Assembly (NCBI GenBank): GCA_002368685.1
Contig: DFEN01000056.1
Location: 1 to 25,862 of the forward strand
DNA: 25,862 nt
Direction of reading: 5' to 3'
Origin: Lachnospiraceae bacterium UBA3801
Lineage (GTDB): Bacteria > Bacillota > Clostridia > Lachnospirales > Lachnospiraceae
Position numbers and translations under genes: made by a program. The first letter of the stretch is position 1, and each line of letters opens with the position of its first letter. The notes below the pieces were generated by a model. That model saw nothing but the letters and a program-made list of their open reading frames with translations. It ran no database searches and was not told the origin of the DNA. Positions 16,611-23,195 of the stretch are shown here, one piece after another.

Positions 16611-17202
16611 ATATTTCTCCTTCAATCAATTTTTTATATATAGAAGATGGGTACACATTTAAATAGCGTATTATTTTTTGAGATAAATTGTTATCTTGAA
16701 TATATAACTTAATTTTTTGTTTGTTTTTTAATAACTTATTTGTATCACAACTATTTACAAAATCCAATATCTGTAAGGCTTTGCAGTTATCTGCATTGAT
16801 AACCGTATAAGGTTTTTTTAAAATTGCTTTTTGCTTACCTATTGTAACAATTCTCCTTTTAGAGGAAGTAGCATTAGTAGTTATTTCTATTATACTTGGT
16901 ACCTGGGTGGAAATGCCTAAATTATATTCAAAACCTAATCCAGAAATATAACCCTTGGTTTCCTTAGTTCCGATATATTTTGAAATATATATTTCTGTTG
17001 GAGATAATTCGGATTCGCCCAATATTGTAGTTGATGGAAAATAATAAATACCTCTATCATACTTCCGGATTTTCCCTTCTTTTGATTTCCTTAAAAGATA
17101 CTGTCGCATTCTTGTATTATCAACGCCAAACTCACTTAAAAAAATAGGATTATCGTACCCATATTTATTAAATAAGGATTCAATACTTAATTTTTCATTC
17201 AT
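16594..17202 (-). CDS. AbiEi-type antitoxin (DUF6088-like)
   Basis: 202 residues. An open frame extends another 32 codons upstream, but ATG at 17202 follows AAGGTGG (17211-17217) with 8-base spacing and gives the usual start. Residues 1-56 make the winged helix-turn-helix seen in AbiEi and DUF6088 proteins (Asn-Lys-Tyr-Gly-Tyr-Asp-Asn-Pro-Ile-Phe, then Gly-Lys-Ile-Arg-Lys-Tyr-Asp-Arg-Gly-Ile-Tyr-Tyr-Phe-Pro). A C-terminal antitoxin domain follows, which in the family neutralises the toxin without stable binding. It is encoded first in the operon, ahead of the toxin, as expected. It probably represses its own promoter at 17224-17252. DUF6088 versus AbiEi proper cannot be separated by eye. Confidence 0.83.
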   Translation of the reverse strand: MNEKLSIESLFNKYGYDNPIFLSEFGVDNTRMRQYLLRKSKEGKIRKYDRGIYYFPSTTILGESELSPTEIYISKYIGTKETKGYISGLGFEYNLGISTQVPSIIEITTNATSSKRRIVTIGKQKAILKKPYTVINADNCKALQILDFVNSCDTNKLLKNKQKIKLYIQDNNLSQKIIRYLNVYPSSIYKKLIEGEIYVFTS

Positions 17203-17223
17203 ATAAATCACCACCTTTTTATG

Positions 17224-17252
17224 ATGATACAATTTTATACATAGTTTGTCAA
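17224..17252 (-). promoter_or_regulatory. Promoter of the abiE operon
   Basis: On the minus strand: consensus TTGACA (17247-17252), 17-base spacer, TATCAT (17224-17229), 22 bases before the antitoxin start. The segment TGATACAAT occurs both here (17225-17233) and at about 17278-17286, a candidate pair of regulator half-sites. Confidence 0.72.
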
Positions 17253-17300
17253 ATATTGTGACATAAAGACTTGTTTGTGATACAATCATAATATACATAA

Positions 17301-17558
17301 AGCGAAGATATAAGACATACCATCGGTATGAAGGAATTGTATAAGCTTCGTAAAGAAACTAGCGAAAGACTATTTGGAACTGCTAAAGAAAACCATAACT
17401 GTAGATACACACAGATGTATGGGAAAGATCGAATGGAAATGATGGTTGGACTTACTTACGCTTGTCTAAATTTAAAGAAACTTGCAAAAATGCTACAAAG
17501 AAAGGGAATAATAGGCGCTCTATTTAACTCTTTTTCATTTGGATTTGCTGTGGCATAG
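17301..17558 (+). pseudogene. C-terminal stub of IS1182-like transposase
   Basis: An ATG at 17328 gives 76 codons, but homology-like reading extends in frame to about 17301, where a stop (TAA, 17298) ends it. The peptide has the hallmark C-terminal region of IS1182-group DDE transposases: Arg-Lys-Glu-Thr-x-Glu-Arg-Leu-Phe-Gly-Thr-Ala-Lys-Glu-Asn-His. It continues with Arg-Tyr-Thr-Gln-Met-Tyr-Gly and Leu-Thr-Tyr-Ala-Cys-Leu-Asn-Leu-Lys-Lys-Leu-Ala. The conserved Glu of the catalytic triad falls in this block in relatives. At least 350 residues of N-terminal and central transposase are absent, and there is no ribosome binding site, so it is not functional. The break at about 17300 abuts the abiE promoter region. 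Confidence 0.78.
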
Positions 17559-17573
17559 TCCAAAACAGAAAAA

Positions 17574-17603
17574 TCGGTTGCAAAAACTTCGTTTTGCAAC
17601 CGA
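17574..17603 (+). terminator. Strong hairpin downstream of the transposase stub
   Basis: A 12-bp perfect stem (17574-17585 with 17592-17603) and a 6-base loop ACTTCG, without a proper U tract. An outer CATAGTC/GACTATG pairing (17554-17560 and 17602-17608) is also possible. It lies just inside the right inverted repeat and is most likely the IS transcription stop or an end structure. Confidence 0.6.
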
Positions 17604-17623
17604 CTATGTCTAAAGTCTGAAAC
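17601..17623 (-). repeat. Right terminal inverted repeat
   Basis: Read on the minus strand it begins GTTTCAGACTTTAGACA and matches the left repeat at 19 of 23 positions. Confidence 0.7.
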
Positions 17624-17645
17624 AAGTAGCCAATCAAGGCTACTT
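17624..17645 (+). repeat. Right flanking direct repeat (hairpin)
   Basis: AAGTAGCC, loop AATCAA, GGCTACTT. Together with 15319-15340 it brackets the element. It lies 18 bases beyond the stop of the minus-strand gene ending at 17664, so before the insertion it was probably that gene's terminator, perhaps shared with the plus-strand unit upstream. Confidence 0.75.
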
Positions 17646-17663
17646 ATTATTGTCTAAAAATAT

Positions 17664-18584
17664 TTATTTTCTAGCACCACACTTAGAACAATACTGGTAA
17701 TCGTTTACCTCTTCGTCATAGGCTTCCTTAACCACAACGGTATCGTATCCGAGGATGTCTGGGTCGTGATGTTCATAGTGATCTACGACTTGAGTGGTTG
17801 TCCAGTTATGATGCTCGTGAACATCAACTTCCTCTAGAGTATTAAACTGAGCGCCACAGGCTATACATTGATAAACACTTTTATACACCGGCTCATCCCA
17901 CTCCTCACCATAATAAGGCTCCTGTTTTGTTACTGCATCGTGATGTACTGTCTTTGTAGCCCATACCCAGTTATGCACACAAGTTGTCTCCGAGCCACCA
18001 CTAGAAGGCTTCTGAGCCTCAGTTGTTTTCTGCTCCTTACCTGAGCTAGAGCCTGAGCTAGAGCTTGAACCACCAGACTTACCAGAGCCCGAACTAGATG
18101 AACCAGAGCTAGAAGAACTTGAGCTGGATGAAGATGATGAACTAGAACTTGAATTACTAGCCTCACTCTTAGATCCAGAGCTTGTATCAGCCTTTGCCTC
18201 AGACTTATCATTAGACTTTGCATTAGACTTTTCGGAATCGGAAGAGTCTTTTTTTGTTTCCTTCTTATCCTTATTCTTATCCTCAACCTTTGCCTCTTTC
18301 TTGTCCTCTTCAGAGTTCTTCTCCTCATCCTTCTCAGCAGCGGTTGTATCCTCGGTCTTCTCAGAATCCTTATCCTCGGAAGTTGCCTCCTCATCCTTTT
18401 TCTCATCAGTTTTTTGAGCTGAACTGGAAGTAGAAGTAGTGGCGACGGTTGGTTTATCAACCTTGTTTTTATTGTGCAGATAAACCGTTCCGCCTATCAC
18501 CGCTAGAGCTACACATATGATCGCAGCGAGCGTAATTACAATTCCTTTCGTGTGATTTGCTATAAAATCCTTTGTCTTTGACAT
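17664..18584 (-). CDS. Membrane-anchored Ser/Lys/Glu-rich protein with duplicated HNW-CxxCG module
   Basis: 306 residues. A GTG three codons upstream has no room for a ribosome site; ATG 18584 with AAAGGA ten bases upstream is used. A short cytoplasmic start is followed by one membrane helix (about 15-37). Next comes a region of some 100 residues made almost only of Lys, Glu, Asp, Ser and Thr, then a run of about 16 serines in a Ser/Gly stretch. The C-terminal 105 residues hold two similar units, each opening with His-Asn-Trp and closing with Cys-x-x-Cys-Gly (CIACG and CSKCG), with many His, Asp and Glu between. This suggests an extracellular metal-binding or wall-associated role (inference). 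I do not recognise a named family. Confidence 0.75.
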   Translation of the reverse strand: MSKTKDFIANHTKGIVITLAAIICVALAVIGGTVYLHNKNKVDKPTVATTSTSSSAQKTDEKKDEEATSEDKDSEKTEDTTAAEKDEEKNSEEDKKEAKVEDKNKDKKETKKDSSDSEKSNAKSNDKSEAKADTSSGSKSEASNSSSSSSSSSSSSSSSSGSSSSGSGKSGGSSSSSGSSSGKEQKTTEAQKPSSGGSETTCVHNWVWATKTVHHDAVTKQEPYYGEEWDEPVYKSVYQCIACGAQFNTLEEVDVHEHHNWTTTQVVDHYEHHDPDILGYDTVVVKEAYDEEVNDYQYCSKCGARK

Positions 18585-18638
18585 AAAAAACACATCCTTT
18601 TGTTTTATTGAAAGTGTTAATTAAGCGACAAAATGTAT

Positions 18639-18696
18639 CCTTCCCCTTGAGGGGGAGGAGGCATCTGCTGTGCAGATGTCAGAGGGGGTGAGGAAT
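18639..18696. repeat. GC-rich double-dyad intergenic repeat
   Basis: In an otherwise AT-rich gap there are two adjacent stems: CCTTCCCC-TTGA-GGGGGAGG (18639-18658) and CATCTGC-TGT-GCAGATG (18662-18678), followed by a G-rich tail to 18696. This compact composition looks like a dispersed REP/MITE-type sequence rather than a promoter. Only one copy lies in the window. The rest of the 18594-18846 gap is AT-rich (18735-18792) with several TATAAT-like strings that may hold promoters for both flanking genes. Confidence 0.5.
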
Positions 18697-18846
18697 TTTA
18701 CTAAGTTACATTACTATTTGCCGCCGAATAAAATGATTTTAAAATTATATTATATTTATACTATAATTATAATGTTTATATAATATATTATCACATCCCC
18801 AGATACTTTACAATGTAACCACTATATGATACAGAGGGGTGGAATA

Positions 18847-19017
18847 ATGTTTGAAATAAAGAAAGAAGCTAGTGAATACGAGAATAAATCATTGCGCTTA
18901 CCTAAAGAACTTATAGAAAAGGTGCAGAAACTCGCGACCGATAATAACACTTCTTTCAATAAGGTTGTTATACAATGCATAGAATATGCATTAGACGATA
19001 TGAAAAAAGAAAAGTAA
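18847..19017 (+). CDS. Small ribbon-helix-helix protein
   Basis: 56 residues from ATG 18847, with AGAGGGGTGG at 18833-18842. An earlier in-frame start at 18826 lies upstream of that site and is not used. The sequence reads Lys-Ser-Leu-Arg-Leu-Pro-Lys-Glu-Leu (strand and first helix), then Asn-Asn-Thr-Ser-Phe-Asn-Lys-Val-Val (turn and second helix). This is the Arc/CopG pattern of small dimeric DNA-binding proteins. Cys-Ile-Glu-Tyr-Ala-Leu-Asp closes the second helix. It stands alone, with no toxin gene next to it, so it is more likely a transcription regulator or orphan antitoxin. Its target is unknown. Confidence 0.75.
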   Translation: MFEIKKEASEYENKSLRLPKELIEKVQKLATDNNTSFNKVVIQCIEYALDDMKKEK

Positions 19018-19044
19018 ACAAAAGGATATGAAAATAAATAATAC

Positions 19045-19073
19045 TTGACGAAGGTGGCTCACTTTGGTATTAT
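19045..19073 (+). promoter_or_regulatory. Sigma-A promoter of rpsT
   Basis: TTGACG (19045-19050), 17-base spacer, TATTAT (19068-19073). Transcription would start near 19080, leaving a leader of about 170 bases. Confidence 0.78.
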
Positions 19074-19095
19074 GACCTTTGCTGTGAAATATAAC

Positions 19096-19239
19096 ATTTT
19101 CATATGCCCGATGCAGTTACCGCTGCATTGACCCGTGTCTTGGCTAAGTGAAAATGGCTTGTGATGCTTCAGAGAACGGCTGACTCAGAGGCTAAGCGAG
19201 ATATACGGCATTACTATTGGTAAGATGAAAATCCGGAGG
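19096..19239 (+). promoter_or_regulatory. Structured leader of rpsT
   Basis: Several pairings nest in the untranslated leader. ATTTTCAT (19096-19103) pairs with ATGAAAAT (19225-19232), immediately before GGAGG at 19235-19239. ATGCAG (19111-19116) pairs with CTGCAT (19123-19128). CCGTGT-CTTGGCT (19133-19145) pairs with GGCTAAG (19190-19196) and ATACGG (19203-19208), including wobbles. The outer helix ends three bases from the ribosome site, so folding could control access. S20 is known to repress its own mRNA in E. coli. I do not recognise this fold as a known riboswitch, and autoregulation here is inference. Confidence 0.5.
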
Positions 19240-19250
19240 TAAATAAAGAC

Positions 19251-19517
19251 ATGGCAAATATTAAGTCTGCTAAGAAGAGAATTCTTGTAAGCAAGAAAAG
19301 AGAAATGAGAAACAAGTCAGTTAAGAGCGAAGTTAAGACTGTAGTAAAGAAGGTTGAGGCTGCTATCGAAGCCGGAGATCAGGCTGCAGCTAAGGAAGCA
19401 CTTACACTTGCAATCTCAAAGATCAGCAAGGCTGCTAACAAGGGCATCTATCATAAGAATACAGCTGCTCGTAAGATTTCTCGTCTCACAGTTGCTGTTA
19501 ACAAGATGGCTGAGTAA
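19251..19517 (+). CDS. rpsT: 30S ribosomal protein S20
   Basis: S20 binds 16S rRNA early in 30S assembly. At 88 residues it has the normal size and sequence: it opens Met-Ala-Asn-Ile-Lys-Ser-Ala-Lys-Lys-Arg, has Arg-Asn-Lys-Ser-Val-Lys in the first helix, and ends with Gly-Ile-Tyr-His-Lys-Asn-Thr-Ala-Ala-Arg-Lys-Ile-Ser-Arg-Leu. It is highly basic and helical. GGAGG at 19235-19239 is 11 bases before ATG. It is monocistronic, with its own promoter, leader and terminator. Confidence 0.98.
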   Translation: MANIKSAKKRILVSKKREMRNKSVKSEVKTVVKKVEAAIEAGDQAAAKEALTLAISKISKAANKGIYHKNTAARKISRLTVAVNKMAE

Positions 19518-19553
19518 TATATAACTAGTTTGTTTAAACTAAAATGAATTCAG

Positions 19554-19589
19554 AGGAATCTGTGTGATGCACGGATTCCTTTTTTCTTT
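19554..19589 (+). terminator. Intrinsic terminator of rpsT
   Basis: AGGAATCTGTG (19554-19564), loop TGATG, CACGGATTCCT (19570-19580) with one G-T wobble, followed by a run of T (19580-19585) and CTTT. Confidence 0.92.
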
Positions 19590-19643
19590 ATCTAAACTCT
19601 CGGTGATACTAGTTATGCAGCTCCCGCCGATGCCATTTATTCC

Positions 19644-19672
19644 TTGAGATAAGAGACTATTTTTGATACAAT
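19644..19672 (+). promoter_or_regulatory. Promoter of glgB
   Basis: TTGAGA (19644-19649), 17-base spacer, TACAAT (19667-19672). The leader contains a short hairpin, CCGGC-GTTTCT-GCCGG (19701-19716), just ahead of the ribosome site CGGAGGG (19723-19729). The remainder of the gap after the rpsT terminator shows nothing else. Confidence 0.68.
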
Positions 19673-19735
19673 AAAGTTTAGCTTAAAGGGGTAAAAAAAT
19701 CCGGCGTTTCTGCCGGGCTAATCGGAGGGTATTAC

Positions 19736-21967
19736 ATGAAGGATAAACTACAGAACTGGATCAACTGGATTCTCTATGATGAACTTATTGATGGTAAGAT
19801 AAATGCACCTAAGCATCTCTTAGGTAATCATGATTATGGCGATGGACAGGTTATCACCTGCTATAAGCCTCACAGCCAGAGCGTATCTATCAAGACTCCA
19901 AAGGGCAAGACTCTTGTTCCGATGGAGAAGATAAGCGAAGAAGGCTTCTACGGAGCATATTTCCCAAAGAAAAAATTCAAAGGAACAGCTTATAGATACG
20001 TAACAGAGTACTATGACGGAACAACTGTTGAGTCTGCAGATCCATATGCATTTGATGGTCAGTTTACTGATTTTGATGCATATCTTTTTGCTGAAGGTAA
20101 GAACTACGATGTGTATAACAAGATGGGCGCACATCCAATGACTATAGATGGAGTTAAGGGTACATACTTTGCGGTATGGGCACCAGACGCTCGTCGTGTA
20201 TCTGTTGTTGGTGACTTCAATATGTGGGACGGCGCTCTGAATCCTATGCAGATTCATAGTGTATCAGGTGTTTACGAACTCTTTATTCCTGATGTGCTTC
20301 CTGGGGCTGTCTATAAATATCAGATACTTACTCGTTATGGTGACATTTTATATAAGGCGGATCCATATGGAAATCAGGATCAGGTACGTCCGGATAATGC
20401 AAATATCGTAGTTGATATCTCAAACCTCAAATGGACAGATGATAAGTGGATGGAGGAGCGCAAGAAGCAGGGCAGAGTTGATCGCATGAAGAAACCTATG
20501 TCCATCTATGAGTGTCATATAGGTTCCTGGAAGAAGAAGATAGAGGATTCGGATTTCGGGTTCTTCAACTATAGAGAATATGCTAAGGAAATAGGCGCGT
20601 ATCTTGTGGATATGGGATATACACATATTGAGCTTATGGGAATCGCAGAGTATCCTTTTGATGGATCATGGGGTTATCAGGTTACTAACTACTATGCGCC
20701 AACCTCCAGATACGGAACTCCTGAGGATTTCGCTTACTTTGTAGACTACATGCATAGCCTTGGAATTGGCGTAATTCTTGATTGGGTGCCAGCGCATTTC
20801 CCAAGAGATGCGCATGGACTCGGACGTTTCGATGGCATGCCACTTTATGAAAATGCTGATCCTCGTAAGGGCGAGCATCCTGACTGGGGAACATATATCT
20901 TCGATTATGGTAGAAATGAAGTTGCTAACTTCCTTACTTCAAATGCTCTCTTCTGGGTTGAGAAGTATCATATAGATGGACTTCGTGTTGATGCTGTTGC
21001 CTCTATGCTGTATCTCGACTATGGAAAGAGAGACGGTGAGTGGGTAGCTAACAAGGATGGTGGCAAGGAGAACCTTGAGGCCATAGCTCTTCTTCAGAAT
21101 ATTAATAAGGTTATGGAGGAGAGAAATCCAGGTGCTTACCTTATAGCAGAGGAGTCTACTGCATGGCCGGGAGTTACAGCTCCTTCAGATATGAATGGAC
21201 TTGGCTTCCTCTTTAAGTGGAACATGGGTTGGATGAACGACTTCCTTGAGTATATGAAGCTGGATCCATATTTTCGTAAGTTCAATCACAATAGACTGAC
21301 ATTTTCACTTTCATATGCATATGCTGAGAACTACATACTTGTTATATCTCATGACGAGGTAGTTCATCTGAAATGCTCTATGATCAACAAGATGCCAGGA
21401 CTTGAATTCGATAAATATGCAAATCTTCGTACAGCGTACGGTTTCATGATGGGTCATCCTGGTAAGAAGCTTCTCTTCATGGGACAGGAATTTGCTCAGC
21501 TGAGAGAGTGGAGCGAGGCTAGATCGCTTGACTGGTATCTGCTGGACAATCCACTTCATAAGGGAGTTCAAGACTTCGTTAAGGATCTGAACCATCTGTA
21601 TACAGGCTATGATGCTCTGTATTATAATGACAATGAAGTTATGGGATTCGAATGGACCAAGGTTGATGATGCAGATAGCGGAATAGTTGCATTTGTAAGA
21701 CGTGGCAAGACAGCTAAGGATCAGATCATGTTTATCTGCAACTTCGTTCCTGTTGAGAGAAAGGACTACAGAATAGGTGTTCCTTGTCTCACAACCTACA
21801 AGGAAATTCTTTCCTCCGATGATAAGAAGTATGGTGGACTCGGAAGAAATGTTGGACCTAAGAAAGCCATTAAGGCAGAGGATAAGCCGGCTGATAGAAT
21901 GAAGAACTCTATTGTGCTCGACATTCCACCACTCTCAGTAACAGTCCTCAAGTACGACTATAAATAG
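19736..21967 (+). CDS. glgB: 1,4-alpha-glucan branching enzyme
   Basis: GlgB introduces alpha-1,6 branches into glycogen. The 743-residue protein has an N-terminal carbohydrate-binding-like region (1-115), a CBM48 domain (about 120-225, with Tyr-Phe-Ala-Val-Trp-Ala-Pro-Asp-Ala-x-x-Val-Ser-Val-Val-Gly-Asp-Phe-Asn), and a GH13 catalytic barrel. Catalytic residues are Asp419 in Leu-Arg-Val-Asp-Ala-Val, Glu472 in Ala-Glu-Glu-Ser-Thr, and Asp540 in Ser-His-Asp-Glu-Val. An all-beta C-terminal domain follows. The length resembles the two-N-domain type (E. coli, 728 residues) rather than the shorter Bacillus enzyme. Other glycogen genes are not adjacent. Its own promoter is at 19644. Confidence 0.96.
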   Translation: MKDKLQNWINWILYDELIDGKINAPKHLLGNHDYGDGQVITCYKPHSQSVSIKTPKGKTLVPMEKISEEGFYGAYFPKKKFKGTAYRYVTEYYDGTTVESADPYAFDGQFTDFDAYLFAEGKNYDVYNKMGAHPMTIDGVKGTYFAVWAPDARRVSVVGDFNMWDGALNPMQIHSVSGVYELFIPDVLPGAVYKYQILTRYGDILYKADPYGNQDQVRPDNANIVVDISNLKWTDDKWMEERKKQGRVDRMKKPMSIYECHIGSWKKKIEDSDFGFFNYREYAKEIGAYLVDMGYTHIELMGIAEYPFDGSWGYQVTNYYAPTSRYGTPEDFAYFVDYMHSLGIGVILDWVPAHFPRDAHGLGRFDGMPLYENADPRKGEHPDWGTYIFDYGRNEVANFLTSNALFWVEKYHIDGLRVDAVASMLYLDYGKRDGEWVANKDGGKENLEAIALLQNINKVMEERNPGAYLIAEESTAWPGVTAPSDMNGLGFLFKWNMGWMNDFLEYMKLDPYFRKFNHNRLTFSLSYAYAENYILVISHDEVVHLKCSMINKMPGLEFDKYANLRTAYGFMMGHPGKKLLFMGQEFAQLREWSEARSLDWYLLDNPLHKGVQDFVKDLNHLYTGYDALYYNDNEVMGFEWTKVDDADSGIVAFVRRGKTAKDQIMFICNFVPVERKDYRIGVPCLTTYKEILSSDDKKYGGLGRNVGPKKAIKAEDKPADRMKNSIVLDIPPLSVTVLKYDYK

Positions 21968-21974
21968 GACCAGT

Positions 21975-21985
21975 GGGGACGGTTC
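21975..21985 (+). repeat. GGGACGGTTC motif, copy 1
   Basis: GGGGACGGTTC, eight bases after the glgB stop. The same core is found inverted at 24795-24804 in the loop of a terminator. Further along this 106-base gap, GCGCCTC (22016-22022) can pair with GGGGCGC (22049-22055). No clear terminator or promoter is seen. Confidence 0.45.
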
Positions 21986-22073
21986 CTGTGACAACTTTTG
22001 TGAACTTTTGATGTGGCGCCTCGTCTGTTAGTGTTATCGCTGATGGGTGGGGCGCTTTCGATGCGACGGTGCT

Positions 22074-23090
22074 ATGGAAAATAAAGACAGAAAAAACATA
22101 ATAGGAAATATCATCAAGTGGAGTATTATTCTGGTGGTCCTTGTTCTTGTATATTTCTGGAAGAAGGAGGAAATTCACGACGCGATAAATGAGATGAGAC
22201 ATCATCCCTTCTGGGTTTCTCTCCTATGCCTTGCTGCGACGCTTCTGCATTTCGTGGTGGAGGGCAGAATTATACATGATATGACTATGTATGAGAAGAG
22301 GCAGATGACCTGGTTTGAGGCATTTAAATGTGGTCTATACTGCGCTTTTTACAAGCTGATATCTCTGGGCTCACTCAGCGGAATTGCTGAGGTTTATTAT
22401 ATCGCAAAGCATGGTATAGAGCCGGGGCGTTCCTCGGGAATCACGCTGGTACAGTATGCATATCAGAAGCTCGGAATAACTATCCTGGGAATTATCAGCT
22501 TTATTTACCTCTATATCGCAGGCGTGCCAACGGTCATAAAATATGCGAAGTTCGGAGTGCTGGGTTCTGTTATTTCCTTTACCATTGTTGGAGTCCTGCT
22601 AACGCTTTCGGCATCGACGAGGTTCGCGGGACTACTTATTAAGATAGTCCGGTTTTTCGAGAAGAAGCTCCTTGCAAAATATAAGGATAAGCTGGAAGAA
22701 CTGGTAGAACAGATTAGTACATTTAACGAGGCAGGACTTTACTTCTGGAAGCATAAGACGCTATGCCTCAGAGTGACACTTCTTAAGATGCTGAAGATGA
22801 CCCTGTGGTATTCGATTGCTGCAACCGTAGTGTGCGCGACAAATGACGCTTCGCCACTTATGTGTGTCGCTCTTATGGCTACCGTAAATATGATAGGAAC
22901 AGTTATGGTTGCTCCGGCGGGTGCGGGAACTCTTGAGTTCGTGATAGCTCTTATTTTCACACCACTCTTTGGTAACACATCAGCGGCGGTTGCAATACTT
23001 TACCGCTTCTACACAATGGTTGTTCCATTCCTGCTGGGATCGATAGTTTTCGCGACGACTGGCAAGATGAAGGATTCAACAACCTTGTAA
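22074..23090 (+). CDS. YbhN/UPF0104 (LPG-synthase TM-like) membrane protein
   Basis: 338 residues from ATG 22074. A GTG at 22047 is also in frame, and neither has a convincing ribosome binding site. About eight hydrophobic segments match the lysylphosphatidylglycerol synthase transmembrane family: a Leu-Gly-Ser-Leu-Ser-Gly-Ile-Ala-Glu motif after the third helix and Ala-Pro-Ala-Gly-Ala-Gly-Thr-Leu-Glu-Phe near the end, the conserved flippase-like glycine/glutamate loops. The soluble aminoacyl-transferase domain of MprF is absent, so it is not a complete lipid aminoacylase. It is probably a lipid transporter or flippase of unknown substrate. Confidence 0.8.
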   Translation: MENKDRKNIIGNIIKWSIILVVLVLVYFWKKEEIHDAINEMRHHPFWVSLLCLAATLLHFVVEGRIIHDMTMYEKRQMTWFEAFKCGLYCAFYKLISLGSLSGIAEVYYIAKHGIEPGRSSGITLVQYAYQKLGITILGIISFIYLYIAGVPTVIKYAKFGVLGSVISFTIVGVLLTLSASTRFAGLLIKIVRFFEKKLLAKYKDKLEELVEQISTFNEAGLYFWKHKTLCLRVTLLKMLKMTLWYSIAATVVCATNDASPLMCVALMATVNMIGTVMVAPAGAGTLEFVIALIFTPLFGNTSAAVAILYRFYTMVVPFLLGSIVFATTGKMKDSTTL

Positions 23091-23113
23091 TATATAAAAA
23101 CTTATGATAAACT

Positions 23114-23163
23114 AAATTCTGCTTTGATTCAGTGCTGTAAAGCACTGAAACTGGGCGGAATTT
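23114..23163 (+). promoter_or_regulatory. Two-stage hairpin upstream of the symporter gene
   Basis: Inner perfect stem TCAGTGCT-GTAA-AGCACTGA (23129-23148) inside an outer stem AAATTCTGC/GCGGAATTT (23114-23122 with 23155-23163, one wobble), followed by a T-rich stretch. It may terminate the upstream gene or control the symporter gene, whose ribosome site starts 18 bases later. Confidence 0.5.
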
Positions 23164-23195
23164 TATATTTTAAGTATTAAGTGGAGGATGATCAA

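Larger units (their letters stand above)
15341..17623. mobile_element. IS1182-like remnant carrying an AbiE toxin-antitoxin pair
   Basis: The 2283-bp segment is bounded by 23-bp imperfect inverted repeats, 15341-15363 against the complement of 17601-17623, matching at 19 of 23 positions. Identical-looking 22-bp hairpin repeats flank it in direct orientation. The right end still encodes the C-terminal part of an IS1182-type transposase (17301-17558) reading outward, as in an intact IS. The rest of the transposase is missing, and the abiE pair occupies that space in the opposite direction. The interior is visibly more AT-rich than the chromosomal genes around it. Seen: repeats, stub, two genes. 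Inferred: the toxin-antitoxin genes replaced part of an IS, giving a derelict or trans-mobilised element. Confidence 0.65.

Noticed and set aside
17930..18460. A 176-codon Arg/Leu-rich frame on the minus strand
   Set aside because: It is a shifted reading of the Lys/Glu/Ser repeats of the real gene at 17664-18584. Its composition is an artefact and it has no start signals.
22074..23090. Full MprF lysylphosphatidylglycerol synthase
   Set aside because: Only the membrane domain is present; the aminoacyl-transferase half is absent.
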